A stretch of DNA of 64,000 nt from Agromyces ramosus (GCF_004216665.1 NZ_SGWY01000001.1:1116001-1180000), one strand, 5' to 3'. Positions 25,181-35,169 are shown, numbered from the stretch's first letter. The notes: generated from the letters alone by a model not told the origin. Made by a program: numbers and translations.

Positions 25181-26566
25181 CTAGCTCGCGACCTCGCCGC
25201 GCGAGATGTCGACCATCTCGTCGCGGGGCACGACCTTGATGCGCTTGCGGCCCTCGGCCGAGCCGAGCGCCTGCTCGTGCTCGTCGAGGCGGTGCCAGCC
25301 GTCGAGGTCGGTCCACTCGATGCCGCGGGACTCGAGCATCTCGATCACCGACTCCTCCGACGGCGACTCGGGTCGCCACCAGTTGCCGAGGTCGTTGATC
25401 ACGTGCTTGATGGTCTCCATCGCGTCGGACTTCGTGTGGCCGATGAGGCCCACCGGGCCGCGCTTGATCCAGCCGGTGGCGTACACGCCGTACATCTGGC
25501 GGGCGTCGCCGCTCTCCTTGTCGCGCATGAGCACCTGGCCCTCGTGGTTCGGGATGACCCCGAACTTCTTGTCGAAGGGGATGCCGGGCAGGGGCGAACC
25601 GAAGTAGCCCACGGCCCGGTACACGGCCTGCACGGGCAGCTCGCGGATCTCGCCGGTTCCCACGACGCCGCCCTCGCCATCGGGCGCGGTGCGCTCCCAG
25701 CGGATGCCGCCGACGCGGCCGTTGCCGTCGGAGAGGATCTCGAGCGGCTTCGCGAAGAAATGCAGGTGCAGCCGACGTGACGCCTGGCCGACCTCGCGCT
25801 GGCGCCACTGGTTGAGCACCTTGTCGATGACGAAGACCTGCTTGTTGCCCGAGACGGCCGCGCGGGCGGCGTCGTCGTAGTCGAAGTCCTCGTCGTAGAG
25901 GATCATGTCGACGTCGCGCAGCTCGCCGAGCTCGCGCAGTTCGAGCGGGGTGAACTTCACCGACGTGGGGCCGCGGCGGCCGAAGATGTGCACGTCGGTC
26001 ACGGGCGACGCGGAGAGGCCGGCCGCGACGTTCGCGGGGATCTCGGTGGGCATGAGGTCTTCGACGTGCTTCGCGAGCATGCGCGACACGTCGAGCGCGA
26101 CGTTGCCGTTGCCGATGACGGCGACCTCGCGGGCGTCGAGCGGCCAGGTGCGCGGGAAGTCGGGGTGCCCATCGAACCAGGCGACGAACTCGGCGGCGCC
26201 GTAGGACCCGTCGAGGTCGTGGCCCGGCACGTTCAGCGAGGCGTCGCGCACGGCGCCCGTGGCGAAGATCACCGCGTTGTAGTGCTTCTTCAGGTCGTCG
26301 AGGGTGATGTCCTCACCGAATCGCACGTTGCCGAAGATGCGGATGTCGCCGCGGTCGAGCACCTCGCGAAGCGCCGTGATGATGCCCTTGATGCGCGGGT
26401 GGTCGGGCGCGACGCCGTACCGCACGAGCCCGTACGGCGCGGGCAGGTGGTCGAACAGGTCGATCGAGACGTCGAAGTTCCGCTCGGCCTTCAGCAGGAT
26501 GTCGGCGGCGTAGATGCCCGCGGGGCCCGCCCCGACGATCGCGAGTCGCAGCTTGTTCCTCGTCAC
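25181..26566 (-). CDS. fprA: Ferredoxin-NADP+ reductase, FprA type
   Basis: A 461-residue flavoprotein of the adrenodoxin-reductase/FprA family. The FAD site LAIVGAGPAGIYAADILLKA is at the N-terminus; the NADP site is VAVIGNGNVALDVSRMLAKH (about 148-167); YGLVRYGVAPDHPRIK and YATGWIKRGPVGLIGHTKSD are family signatures. It passes electrons between NADPH and ferredoxin. The start is GTG (26566). It lies 33 nt after the polyprenyl synthase gene on the same strand. Confidence 0.93.
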   Translation of the reverse strand: MTRNKLRLAIVGAGPAGIYAADILLKAERNFDVSIDLFDHLPAPYGLVRYGVAPDHPRIKGIITALREVLDRGDIRIFGNVRFGEDITLDDLKKHYNAVIFATGAVRDASLNVPGHDLDGSYGAAEFVAWFDGHPDFPRTWPLDAREVAVIGNGNVALDVSRMLAKHVEDLMPTEIPANVAAGLSASPVTDVHIFGRRGPTSVKFTPLELRELGELRDVDMILYDEDFDYDDAARAAVSGNKQVFVIDKVLNQWRQREVGQASRRLHLHFFAKPLEILSDGNGRVGGIRWERTAPDGEGGVVGTGEIRELPVQAVYRAVGYFGSPLPGIPFDKKFGVIPNHEGQVLMRDKESGDARQMYGVYATGWIKRGPVGLIGHTKSDAMETIKHVINDLGNWWRPESPSEESVIEMLESRGIEWTDLDGWHRLDEHEQALGSAEGRKRIKVVPRDEMVDISRGEVAS

Positions 26567-26599
26567 GTGCCTGGTCTCTCCATCAATTCTGGGCGCCTG

Positions 26600-27724
26600 T
26601 CAGCTCTGCCGCTCGACGATCGTCTCGGCGAAGCGCGTGAGCGCCTTCTTCACACTCCCCTGGGGCAGCGGCGCGAGCGCCGTCACGGCGTCGCGTGCCC
26701 ACCGGTGGGCCTCAGCGAGCGTAGCGCGCGTAGCTTCGTGCGTGCGGAGTTCGGCGACGATCGCGTCGACGGTCTCCTTCGACGGCACGATCCGCGAGGC
26801 GAGGGTGTTGGTGTCGTGCGGGTCGAACCCGTCGACGGGATTCGCGATGACGATCACGTCGCGCTCGATGCGGTCGAGCAGGTCTGCGGATGCCGCGTCC
26901 GACTTCGCGAGCTCGGCGAGACGCAGCAGCGGCAGCGTGACGACCCCGGCGCGCAGGTCGGTGCCGGGCACCTTGCCGGTCTCGTCGGGCTGCGGCGACA
27001 GGTCGATGACGTCGTCGATGAGCTGGAACGCCACGCCGATCTTCTCGCCGAACTCCACGATGGGCTTCTCGAAGGCGGGGTCGGCGCCCGAGAACACGAT
27101 GCCCGACTGCGCCGCGGCGGCGATCAGCGAACCGGTCTTGTCGGCGAGCACCTGGATGTAGTGCGCGATCGGATCCTCGCCGTTGGCGGGACCCACCGTC
27201 TCGTGCAGCTGGCCGAGCACGAGGCGCTCGAACGTGTCGGCCTGCATGCGGATGGCCCGCTCGCCGAGGCTCGCCATGAGCTGGCTCGCGCGGGCGAAGA
27301 GCAGGTCGCCGGTGAGGATCGCCACCGAGTTGCCCCACACCGTCTGGGCGCTCGGCACGCCGCGACGGCGCTCGGAGTCGTCCATGACGTCGTCGTGGTA
27401 CAGCGAGCCGAGGTGGGTGATCTCGATCGCCTCAGCGGCCGTGACCACGTCGTCGTTGGCGCCGGCGCCGAGCTGCGCGGTGAGCAGCGTGAGCATGGGG
27501 CGCACGCGCTTGCCGCCCGCTTCGAGCAGGTAGCGCGTCGAGACATCCGCGATCGAGTCGGCGAAGCTGACCTCACGCAGGAGGCCGGCCTCGACGCGCT
27601 CGATGCCGTCGTCGATCGCCTTCGCCATCGCACGGTCGGCCGATGACGCGAAGACGCGCTCGCTCAGGCCGAGGTTGGCAGCGAGCGCGGAGCCGCGTCG
27701 CGCGACCGGATGGCTCGGATTCAC
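26600..27724 (-). CDS. Polyprenyl diphosphate synthase (menaquinone side chain)
   Basis: A 374-residue trans-prenyltransferase. The two Asp-rich motifs are LYHDDVMDDSERRRG (FARM) and FQLIDDVIDLSPQPDE (SARM); LEAGGKRVRPMLTLL binds isopentenyl diphosphate. It makes the long prenyl chain that MenA attaches to the naphthoquinone ring. The GTG (27724) is 6 nt after TAGGCT (27736-27731), an apparent leaderless start. It lies between menG and fprA, all on the minus strand. Confidence 0.9.
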   Translation of the reverse strand: MNPSHPVARRGSALAANLGLSERVFASSADRAMAKAIDDGIERVEAGLLREVSFADSIADVSTRYLLEAGGKRVRPMLTLLTAQLGAGANDDVVTAAEAIEITHLGSLYHDDVMDDSERRRGVPSAQTVWGNSVAILTGDLLFARASQLMASLGERAIRMQADTFERLVLGQLHETVGPANGEDPIAHYIQVLADKTGSLIAAAAQSGIVFSGADPAFEKPIVEFGEKIGVAFQLIDDVIDLSPQPDETGKVPGTDLRAGVVTLPLLRLAELAKSDAASADLLDRIERDVIVIANPVDGFDPHDTNTLASRIVPSKETVDAIVAELRTHEATRATLAEAHRWARDAVTALAPLPQGSVKKALTRFAETIVERQS

Positions 27725-27808
27725 GTTCCCAGCCTACCGGTGCGCTTCCCGTGAGCCGTGTCGACGACGGCGAGCGCGGAGGGCTTGACTCGCCGGCCGG
27801 GCGAGTGC

Positions 27809-28516
27809 TCAGGCGAGCGGCTTGCGTGCGCGATGCAGCGCCACGACGCCCATCGTGAGGTTGCGCCATTCGACGTCGACCCAGCCCACCTCGCGGATCC
27901 ACCCGGCGAGCGTGGGCTGGTCGGGCCACGCGTTGATCGACTCGTTGAGGTACTCGTAGGCGGTGTCGTTCGAGCTCGAGAGCCGCACGAGCGGCGGCAT
28001 CACGTAGCGCTGGTAGGCGTGGTACCCGGTTCGCACGAACGCCACCGGCGGGTGCGAGAACTCGCAGATCACGAGGCGTCCGCCGGGCTTGGCGACGCGG
28101 AAGAACTCGGCGAGCGCCAGCTTCGGCTCGTTCACGTTGCGCAGGCCGAACGAGATGGTGACGGCATCGAACTCGCCGTCGCCGAACGGCAGCTTCGTGG
28201 CATCCGCCTCGACGAAGACCAGGTTCGGCACGCTCGCCTGGCGACGGCGGCCGACCTCGATCATGCCGGGCGAGAAGTCGGCGGCGACGACGGATGCCCC
28301 GGACTTCGCGAGGCTCGCACTCGACGTGCCGGTGCCCGCAGCCACGTCGAGGATGCGGTCCCCCGGCTTCGGCGCGACCGCGCGGGTCGTCGCGACCCGC
28401 CAGAGCGGCGCGTTGCCGACCGAGAGCACGTTGTTGGTGCGGTCGTAGCGGGCGGCGACCCGGTCGAACATCGCCGACACCTGGCTCGGATCCTTGCCGA
28501 GGTCTGCGCGCATCAT
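27809..28516 (-). CDS. menG: Demethylmenaquinone methyltransferase (MenG/UbiE)
   Basis: A 235-residue SAM-dependent methyltransferase. VAARYDRTNNVLSVG is the UbiE start motif, ILDVAAGTGTSSASLAKSG the SAM site, and VTISFGLRNVNEPKLALAEF a further family motif. It carries out the last step of menaquinone synthesis. TAGACT (28528-28523) ends 6 nt before the ATG at 28516, suggesting a leaderless message; the divergent DUF427 gene starts 159 nt away. Confidence 0.95.
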   Translation of the reverse strand: MMRADLGKDPSQVSAMFDRVAARYDRTNNVLSVGNAPLWRVATTRAVAPKPGDRILDVAAGTGTSSASLAKSGASVVAADFSPGMIEVGRRRQASVPNLVFVEADATKLPFGDGEFDAVTISFGLRNVNEPKLALAEFFRVAKPGGRLVICEFSHPPVAFVRTGYHAYQRYVMPPLVRLSSSNDTAYEYLNESINAWPDQPTLAGWIREVGWVDVEWRNLTMGVVALHRARKPLA

Positions 28517-28674
28517 GCTCCGAGTCTACGGCGCGGCATCCCCGCGGATCCGGTCGCTGTGAGTCCCCTGCGAGCCTCCACGGAGGCCCTATGCGTCGGA
28601 ATGCATCCGGATGCGACCGCGTTCCGTATCACTGGAGTCAACGATGCGGGCGCGTGCTCGCGAGGAGGAGATCC

Positions 28675-28959
28675 ATGAAGGCCATCTGGAACGGTGCGGT
28701 GCTCGCGGAGTCCGACGACACGATCGTCGTCGAGGGCAACCACTACTTCCCGCGCGAGTCGATCGACGAGCGGCACTTCGCCCCGAGCGACAACCGCAGC
28801 GTGTGCCACTGGAAGGGCACCGCGAACTACTTCCACGTCGAGGTCGACGGCCGGCGCAACCCGAACGCGGCCTGGTACTACGACACCCCCTCGGCGCAGG
28901 CCTCCGAGATCGCCGGCCACGTGGCCTTCTGGCACGGCGTCGAGGTCGTCGCCGCGTAG
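28675..28959 (+). CDS. DUF427 domain protein
   Basis: A 94-residue complete DUF427 protein: MKAIWNGAVLAESDDTIVVE, NHYFPRESI, CHWKGTANYFHVEVDG, and AWYYDTPSAQASEIAGHVAF with WHGVEV at the end. It has a small beta-rich fold and no established function. A very strong ribosome-binding site GAGGAGGAG precedes the ATG. menF starts 31 nt downstream but has its own promoter-like box. Confidence 0.92.
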   Translation: MKAIWNGAVLAESDDTIVVEGNHYFPRESIDERHFAPSDNRSVCHWKGTANYFHVEVDGRRNPNAAWYYDTPSAQASEIAGHVAFWHGVEVVAA

Positions 28960-28990
28960 GCGGCCTCCTCGCGCGACGTAGGCTGGTGCG

Positions 28991-30289
28991 GTGACCCAGA
29001 CGGATGCCCCGGCGCCGCACCTCGCCGCCACTCGGCTCGTCGTGCGCACCGAGCCCGTCGACGAGCTCGCGCCGCTGATCCCACGCGCCGACCCGCGGCA
29101 TCCGCTGCTCTGGATGCGCCGTGGCGAGGGCATCGTGGGCCTCGGCGAGACGCTGCGCATCGAGACGAGCGGCGCGAGCCGCGTCGCCGATGCCGCCGCC
29201 GCGTGGACGTCGGTCGCGGCCGCCGCCGACGTCGACGACCGCGTCGGGCTCCCGGGCACCGGGCTGGTGGCGTTCGGCGCCTTCGCCTTCGCCGACGACT
29301 CCGCGTCCACGAGCGTGCTCGTGGTGCCCGAGCTCGTGCTCGGCCGACGCGACGGACGCGCCTGGGTCACGCGCATCGCACTCGCCACGGTCGACGACGC
29401 CGCGGATGCAGCGGATGCCGCGGCATCCGTCGCCCTCGAGATCCCCGCGCCGGCACCGAAGCGCCGCGTGCCCCGCGTGGCATTCGGGCCCGGGGCCGTG
29501 CCGCCCGAGCAGTACATGCGGGCGGTCGCCGAGGCGGTGCGCCGGATCGACGACGGCGAGCTCGAGAAGGTCGTGCTCGCGCGGCAGCTCGTCGGCGAGC
29601 TGCATGAGGAGGACGGCCTGCGCGCCGTCATCAACCGCCTCGCCGAGGACTACCCCGACACCTGGGTGTACGCCGTCGACGGGCTCATCGGCGCGAGCCC
29701 CGAGACGCTCGTGCGCGTCGACCACGGAACCGTGTCGGCGCGCGTGCTCGCGGGCACGACTGCGCGGGGCGCCGGCGAGGCATCCGACCGCGAGCGTGCC
29801 GCCGCCCTCGTCGAGTCGCATAAGGACCGGGCCGAGCACGCCCTCGCCGTGGCCAGCGCCGTGAAGCGACTGGCGCCCCACACCGCCCGCCTCGACGCGA
29901 GCCCCGAGCCGTTCACCCTGCAGCTGCCGAACCTGTGGCACCTCGCCACCGACCTCAAGGGCACGCTCGGCGACGGTTCGAGCTCACTCGACCTCGTGCA
30001 GGCGGTGCATCCGACCGCCGCGGTCGCGGGCACGCCCCGGCGAGTCGCGCTGCGGGTGCTGGCGGAGCTCGAGGGCTTCGACCGCGGTCGCTACGCCGGC
30101 CCCGTCGGCTGGATCGACGGCGACGGCGACGGCGAATGGGCCATCGCGCTGCGGTGCGCGCAGATCGGTCCCGACGGCGCGATCGCGGCATATGCCGGAT
30201 GCGGCATAGTCCACGATTCCGAGCCGACCGACGAGCTCGCCGAGACCGTCATGAAGTTCCGGCCGATCGTGGAGGCCTTCGGCGGCTGA
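28991..30289 (+). CDS. menF: Isochorismate synthase
   Basis: A 432-residue chorismate-binding enzyme that begins menaquinone synthesis. Signatures: EQYMRAVAEAVRRIDDGELE plus KVVLARQL, YPDTWVYAVDGLIGASPETL, VHPTAAVAGTPRRVALRVLA and IALRCAQIGPDGAIAAYAGC. The N-terminal third is variable and contains an Ala/Asp run (about 135-150) encoded by GGATGC-type words. The start is GTG (28991), 6 nt after TAGGCT (28979-28984), a probable leaderless start. Confidence 0.93.
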   Translation: MTQTDAPAPHLAATRLVVRTEPVDELAPLIPRADPRHPLLWMRRGEGIVGLGETLRIETSGASRVADAAAAWTSVAAAADVDDRVGLPGTGLVAFGAFAFADDSASTSVLVVPELVLGRRDGRAWVTRIALATVDDAADAADAAASVALEIPAPAPKRRVPRVAFGPGAVPPEQYMRAVAEAVRRIDDGELEKVVLARQLVGELHEEDGLRAVINRLAEDYPDTWVYAVDGLIGASPETLVRVDHGTVSARVLAGTTARGAGEASDRERAAALVESHKDRAEHALAVASAVKRLAPHTARLDASPEPFTLQLPNLWHLATDLKGTLGDGSSSLDLVQAVHPTAAVAGTPRRVALRVLAELEGFDRGRYAGPVGWIDGDGDGEWAIALRCAQIGPDGAIAAYAGCGIVHDSEPTDELAETVMKFRPIVEAFGG

Positions 30290-30300
30290 GCAGGCGGACG

Positions 30301-31158
30301 TCAGCTCGCGATGAGCCGCGCCTTCTCGGCCTCGACGTCGTAGTCGGGCTTCGGCCACTCCAGCTCGAGGGCCTGCAGCGCCTGGATGAGCAGGTGCTGC
30401 ACCGCGAGCCGCGCGTACCACTTGTGGTCGGCGGGCACCACGTACCACGGTGCGATGGGCGTCGAGGTGCGATCGAAGGCGATCTGGTACGCCTCCTGGT
30501 ACTTCGGGCCGAGCATCCGCTCGTCGACATCGCTCGGGTTGTACTTCCACTGCTTCTCACGCCGTCGGAGGCGATCGAGCAGGCGCTTCTTCTGCTCCTC
30601 GGCGGAGATGTGCAGCATCACCTTGATGATGGCGGTTCCCTCGCCGACGAGCTCGGCCTCGAACTCGTTGATGGCGCCGTACCGCCGCTCGATCTCCTCG
30701 GGCGTCGCGAACTCGCGCACGCGGGCGATGAGCACGTCCTCGTAGTGCGACCGATCGAACACACCGATGTTGCCGGGCTCGGGCACCTCCTTGCGGATGC
30801 GCCAGAGGAAGTCGTGCTCGAGCTCCTCATCGGTGGGCTTCTTGAAGGCGGCGAGCTGCACGCCCTGCGGGTCCACGGTCCCGATCACGTGCTTCAGGAT
30901 GCCGCCCTTGCCCGCCGTGTCCATGGCCTGGAGCACGAGCAGGATGCGGCGCCCGTCGTCGCCCGTCTGGTGGTGGGCGAACAGCCGCTCCTGCAGGTCG
31001 GCCAGCACGAGGGCGCCCTCCTTCAGTGCGGCCCGCCCCGCGGCCTTGTTGCCATCGAATCCGGGATGCCCGTCGGTCGGCGACGCGACCAGCTTGAACC
31101 CGGACTCCACGCGGAGCAGCCCGCTCGGGTCCTGGGTCCAGTACGACTCCTTGCTCAT
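30301..31158 (-). CDS. ppk2: Polyphosphate kinase 2 family protein
   Basis: A 285-residue PPK2 enzyme (polyphosphate:nucleoside phosphotransferase). The Walker A-like AMDTAGKGGILKHVIG, FDRSHYEDVLIARV and the lid/Walker B region KVMLHISAEEQKKRLLDR are present; WKYNPSDVDER follows. It uses polyphosphate to phosphorylate nucleotides; NDP versus NMP preference cannot be assigned. GAGGAG lies upstream of the ATG (31158). It is convergent with menF. Confidence 0.93.
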   Translation of the reverse strand: MSKESYWTQDPSGLLRVESGFKLVASPTDGHPGFDGNKAAGRAALKEGALVLADLQERLFAHHQTGDDGRRILLVLQAMDTAGKGGILKHVIGTVDPQGVQLAAFKKPTDEELEHDFLWRIRKEVPEPGNIGVFDRSHYEDVLIARVREFATPEEIERRYGAINEFEAELVGEGTAIIKVMLHISAEEQKKRLLDRLRRREKQWKYNPSDVDERMLGPKYQEAYQIAFDRTSTPIAPWYVVPADHKWYARLAVQHLLIQALQALELEWPKPDYDVEAEKARLIAS

Positions 31159-31362
31159 GCCATGCTCCTCAAGTGCGACACCGCGTCGCATTGGCCTCCA
31201 TCCTGTCGAGCGAGCGGATGCCGCGGCAAGGCCTCGACTCGGGCGGACTTCCGTGCATAGGCGTCAGCGCGTGGCTGCGAAGTATGGGCGTTAGCGCGTA
31301 GCTGCGAACCGTGCCGATGCGGTTGAGCGCGGCGGCGCGACGGCGCGACGGCGCGGATCGTG
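31159..31362. other. ppk2-menD intergenic region with 27-bp imperfect direct repeat
   Basis: Two copies with 27-nt spacing begin near 31257 and 31284 and read GGCGTCAGCGCGTGGCTGCG and GGCGTTAGCGCGTAGCTGCG. A GGCGCGAC run follows at about 31330. No gene is seen. It may hold ppk2 promoter elements. Confidence 0.4.
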
Positions 31363-33246
31363 TCAGCGCGGCAGCGGCACCTCGACGAGCTGCGGTCCGT
31401 CGATGCGGCCGGTGAGGGCCTCGTCGAGCTCGCCGCGCGTCGACGCCCGCGCGTACCCCCAGCCGTAGGCCGCGGCGAGCGCTGCGAGGTCGACCTGCTG
31501 CGGCGTGAACTGCACGCGATCGAACGCGTCGGGCGACGCCGACCCCGCGACCTCGAGCGCGTCGAAGATCGTGCCGCCGCCGTCGTTGCCCACGATGACC
31601 TGCAGGCGGGGGCGGAACTCGCCCGCCCCGAGCAGGAGGGATCCGACGTCGTGCAGCAGCGTGAGGTCGCCGATGAGGGCGCGGGTGACGCCGGTGCGGG
31701 CCGGTGCGGCCGGCGACGCGGCATCCGTTGCGCCCTCCGCATCCGCTGCACCGGCCGCATCCGCGGCACCCGGGGCATCCGCCCGACGCGCCGCGGCATC
31801 ACCGGGTGCCGGCGACTGGCTCGCGATCGCGATGCCGAGCGACGTCGCCACGGTGCCGTCGATGCCGGCGAGGCCCCGGTTCGCGTGCACGGGGATGCGG
31901 CGCCCGGGCACGGCACGGTCGGCGTCCCGGATCAGCCGGGAGGCGCCGAACACGAGCCGGTCGTGCGGCCAGGTCGCGGCCCAGAGCGCGTCGACGAGCA
32001 TTCGGCGCGTCACCGGCGCGCGCACGACGGCGAGCTGGGCGCGCGTGTACTCGCGCTGCGCCGCGAAGTCCGACACGTGCCCGGTCTCGTCGACGCCGCT
32101 GCGAACGGACGCCGCCGCGGGCAGCCCCTCGTCGACGATCATGCGGCTCGCCCGCACCCACCGGCCCGTCCACGCACGCTCGTCGGTCGACGGATCGTGC
32201 GCGGCGACGCGCACCGCGCGCTCGAACCGTCGCACCCGCCGCCCGGGGTTGTACCACTCGATGCCCGTGGGCGCCACGACGACCGTGTCGACGCCGTCGC
32301 GCTGCACGAGCGCGGGCACCTCGCGCGAGAGGGTCGGATGCCCGAACACGATCACGCGCTCGACGGCGTCGCCGAAGCCGGGCTCGCGCAGCAGCTCGCG
32401 GTAGGCCACCACGAGGTTCGGCCCGAAGTGCGCGCCGCTCGTGACCTCGGCGATGAGCGGCCACCCACCAGCGCGCGCGAACTCCTCGGCGCGCGGGCCG
32501 GCGCCGGCGCCCGCGACGACGATCGTGCGGGGGCCCGGCTCGATCACCGCGGCGCCATCGGCGCCCCGGGGTGCGGCCGCCGCATCGAGGCGTGACCCGT
32601 GGGGGTGGTCGGGGTACGGCGGCGTGTCGAGCGTCAGCACGGCGGAGAGCGGCTCGCGGAACTGCAGGTTCAGGTGCACCGGCCCCGGCCCGGGGTGCGG
32701 CACGGAGTCGCCGTCGCCGTCGCGGCCGAGCGCGGCGGCGACGGCCTCGCGGGCGAGGCGCGCCGCGGCATCCGCTTCACCGGCCTTTCCCTCTGGCGCG
32801 ACGACGTCGCGTTCGAGGCGCACCGCTCCGGCGAAGATGCCCGGCTGCATGGTGGTCTGGTTCGAGCGGATGCCGCGCAGCTCCGCCGGCCGGTCGGCCG
32901 AGCAGATGATGAGCGGCACGCCCGAATGGTGGGCCTCGAGGACGGCCGGGTGCAGGTTCGCGACGGCCGTGCCCGACGTGGTGACGACCACCGCGGGACG
33001 CCCCGACTCGATCGCGGTGCCGAGCGCCAGGAACGCCGCACCCCGCTCGTCGATGCGCACGTGCAGCCGGATGGCGCCGACCCGCTCGAGCTCGGCGGCC
33101 GCGAGGGCGAGCGCCTGCGATCGCGAGCCCGGCGCCACGACCACGTCGCGCACGCCCTCACGCGCGAACGCGCTGAGGAGCGCCATCGCGGCGTCGCTCG
33201 CGGGGCTCCACCGGGCGCTCACCCGATGGGGCGCCGGATCAGCCAT
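31363..33246 (-). CDS. menD: SEPHCHC synthase (MenD) with repeat-derived insertion
   Basis: A 627-residue thiamine-diphosphate enzyme joining 2-oxoglutarate and isochorismate. Motifs: [57 protein letters not shown], and [20 protein letters not shown] with [15 protein letters not shown] and [15 protein letters not shown] in the cofactor domain. Between IASQSPAP and [11 protein letters not shown] (about residues 480-520) there is an Ala/Asp-rich stretch made of several in-frame GCATCCG words (31718-31800), normally a short loop. It overlaps the upstream PLDc_N gene by 8 nt. Confidence 0.93.
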   Translation of the reverse strand: MADPAPHRVSARWSPASDAAMALLSAFAREGVRDVVVAPGSRSQALALAAAELERVGAIRLHVRIDERGAAFLALGTAIESGRPAVVVTTSGTAVANLHPAVLEAHHSGVPLIICSADRPAELRGIRSNQTTMQPGIFAGAVRLERDVVAPEGKAGEADAAARLAREAVAAALGRDGDGDSVPHPGPGPVHLNLQFREPLSAVLTLDTPPYPDHPHGSRLDAAAAPRGADGAAVIEPGPRTIVVAGAGAGPRAEEFARAGGWPLIAEVTSGAHFGPNLVVAYRELLREPGFGDAVERVIVFGHPTLSREVPALVQRDGVDTVVVAPTGIEWYNPGRRVRRFERAVRVAAHDPSTDERAWTGRWVRASRMIVDEGLPAAASVRSGVDETGHVSDFAAQREYTRAQLAVVRAPVTRRMLVDALWAATWPHDRLVFGASRLIRDADRAVPGRRIPVHANRGLAGIDGTVATSLGIAIASQSPAPGDAAARRADAPGAADAAGAADAEGATDAASPAAPARTGVTRALIGDLTLLHDVGSLLLGAGEFRPRLQVIVGNDGGGTIFDALEVAGSASPDAFDRVQFTPQQVDLAALAAAYGWGYARASTRGELDEALTGRIDGPQLVEVPLPR

Positions 33247-33784
33247 TCGGTCGGCCGGACGGGCCCGCCTCACCCGGCGTGTCGGGCGCATCGGGGCGCT
33301 TGCGCTCGGTGCCGAGCGCGTCGCCGGTGTCGAAGCCGTCGCCGGATGCCGCGGTGCCCGAGCCAGCGGAGCCGGTCGTGCCGGCCGAGCCCCCCGCAAT
33401 CCCGGAGGCGCCGGTGCTGCGCCCGTTGCCCGCACCGGGCGTGGTCGGCTTGAGGGGATCGTCGGCGTCGAGCTCGGCGAGTTCCTGCTCCATGCGGCGG
33501 ATGCGCTCGTCCTGCTCGGCGTCGCTGCGCAGGCGGCGCAGGAACTCCGCATCGTCGTCGGGGGCGACCGTTCCGCCGCGCGAGGGTCCGACCCGAGTGG
33601 CCCGTCCGCGCCCGATGATGAACCACAGCAGCCCGCCGATGATGGGCACGAAGAGGATCACGACGATCCACCAGCCGCGACGCAGGCCTCGAATGCGCGA
33701 GCGATCGAAGAACGCGCAGTCGGCGACGGCGTAGATCGTGAAGATCACGGCGGCGACGCCGAGTCCGAAGAGCAGCCGGGCCAT
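33239..33784 (-). CDS. PLDc_N-type small membrane protein
   Basis: A 181-residue protein. Two N-terminal membrane segments ([20 protein letters not shown] and [20 protein letters not shown]) with [15 protein letters not shown] between them match the PLDc_N (phospholipase D-nuclease N-terminal) motif. The rest is charged, then Gly/Ser/Ala-rich, without a catalytic domain. TACACT (33796-33791) ends 6 nt before the ATG at 33784, so a leaderless transcript is likely. It leads into menD with an 8-nt overlap. Confidence 0.85.
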   Translation of the reverse strand: MARLLFGLGVAAVIFTIYAVADCAFFDRSRIRGLRRGWWIVVILFVPIIGGLLWFIIGRGRATRVGPSRGGTVAPDDDAEFLRRLRSDAEQDERIRRMEQELAELDADDPLKPTTPGAGNGRSTGASGIAGGSAGTTGSAGSGTAASGDGFDTGDALGTERKRPDAPDTPGEAGPSGRPNG

Positions 33785-33857
33785 GCTCACAGTGTAGGCG
33801 CGTCCGGCCGCACTGCGGCTGTGAGACCGCTCAGGAGCGCCGACCTACACTGTTGAG

Positions 33858-34151
33858 GTGAAATCCGTGCCCGTCTGGATCTGGTACACCGCGCTGCGCA
33901 TCCTGCTGTTCGCCGTGCCGCTCGCCGTGCTCCTCATCGCCGGGGTCAACCCGTGGGTGTCTGCCGCAGTCGCGGCCCTGTTCGGCCTGAGCGCGTCGCT
34001 CGTCTTCCTGCGCCGCCCGCGGGAGTCCATCGCGAACGACCTCTACGCCGCACGGCACCGCGAGACGCCGGCTCCCCGTGCCGACGACGATGAGGAGGAC
34101 GCGGCCGTCGACGCGAACGGGCGCGAGCGCCGCGACGACGCCGAGGCGTGA
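33858..34151 (+). CDS. DUF4229 membrane protein
   Basis: A 97-residue protein: two membrane segments (WIWYTALRILLFAVPLAVLL and WVSAAVAALFGLSASLVFLR), then RRPRESIANDLYAARH, the DUF4229 layout, and an acidic tail. The function is unknown. The start is GTG (33858), 6 nt after TACACT (33846-33851); the same arrangement drives the divergent PLDc_N gene, so the two share a 73-bp divergent leaderless promoter region. Confidence 0.85.
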   Translation: MKSVPVWIWYTALRILLFAVPLAVLLIAGVNPWVSAAVAALFGLSASLVFLRRPRESIANDLYAARHRETPAPRADDDEEDAAVDANGRERRDDAEA

Positions 34152-34176
34152 GCCGCGGCATCCGTACGTCGCGCCC

Positions 34177-35169
34177 CTAGAGCGCGAACGCCAGCCCGAG
34201 CCCCACGCCGTAGACGAGTGCCGTGAAGCTCGCGAGCTGCAGCGCGAGCAGCAGCTCGCGCGGGGTCTTCGCCCAGAGCACGATGACGCTCGCCGGCACG
34301 GCGAGCAGCAGCGCGAACAGCACGAGCCACGCGGTCGGGTAGAGCAGCGCGAAGAACACGACGATCGCGAACGGCACGAGCATGAACACCGCGAACAGGA
34401 TGCGTCCCGCGAGCGGGCCCACGAGCACCGCGAGGGTGCGCTTGCCAGCGGCCTTGTCCTGCGCGACGTCGCGGAGGTTGTTGGCCATCAGCACCGCGCA
34501 CGCGATCAGTCCCGCCCCGACGCCGCCGAGCCACGCTTCGAGGTTCACCGTGAGCGCCTGCACGTAGGCCGAGCCGGCGGTGGCGACGAGCCCGAAGAAC
34601 ACGAACACGAACAGCTCGCCCAGGCCGTAGTAGCCGTAGGGGTGCCTGCCGCCGGTGTAGAACCAGGCGGCGACGATCGCGACGGCACCGACGGCGAGCA
34701 GCCACCACTGCTGGGTCACGATCACGAGCGCGAGGCCGGCGAGTGCGGCGAGCGCGAAGAAGCTGAGCGACACCGCGAGCACGTGCTTCGGCTTCGCGGC
34801 ACCCGAGCCCGTGAGGCGGGCGGGCCCGACGCGGTGGTCGTCGGTGCCGCGCACCCCGTCGGAGTAGTCGTTGGCGTAGTTCACCGCGATCTGCAGCGCC
34901 AGCGCGACGACGAGGGCGAGCAGCGCGCGGGCCGGATGCCACGGGCCGTCGGCGATGGCGACGACCCCCGCTCCCGTGCCGAGCGCGACCGGGGCGATCG
35001 CCAGCGGGAGGGTGCGCAGCCGAGCGCCGGCCACCCAGTCGGCGGCGGTCGCGGGACCGCGGCGAGCGGCCGGCGCGGAGGCGCCCTTGGCGGGGTTGCC
35101 GGACCGGCCGCGCGTGCCGCGGTTCCGGATGTCATCGGGGTTCATGCGCTGGGGTTTCGGGCGTGCCAC
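34177..35169 (-). CDS. menA: 1,4-dihydroxy-2-naphthoate polyprenyltransferase (MenA)
   Basis: A 330-residue UbiA-family membrane prenyltransferase. The substrate motif NYANDYSDGVRGTDD and the second Asp motif NNLRDVAQDKAAGKRTL are present with eight or so hydrophobic segments. It attaches the polyprenyl chain to DHNA. I prefer GTG 35169 because TACCAT (35181-35176) ends 6 nt before it (leaderless pattern); ATG 35145 has no ribosome-binding site. It is convergent with the DUF4229 gene. Confidence 0.93.
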   Translation of the reverse strand: MARPKPQRMNPDDIRNRGTRGRSGNPAKGASAPAARRGPATAADWVAGARLRTLPLAIAPVALGTGAGVVAIADGPWHPARALLALVVALALQIAVNYANDYSDGVRGTDDHRVGPARLTGSGAAKPKHVLAVSLSFFALAALAGLALVIVTQQWWLLAVGAVAIVAAWFYTGGRHPYGYYGLGELFVFVFFGLVATAGSAYVQALTVNLEAWLGGVGAGLIACAVLMANNLRDVAQDKAAGKRTLAVLVGPLAGRILFAVFMLVPFAIVVFFALLYPTAWLVLFALLLAVPASVIVLWAKTPRELLLALQLASFTALVYGVGLGLAFAL

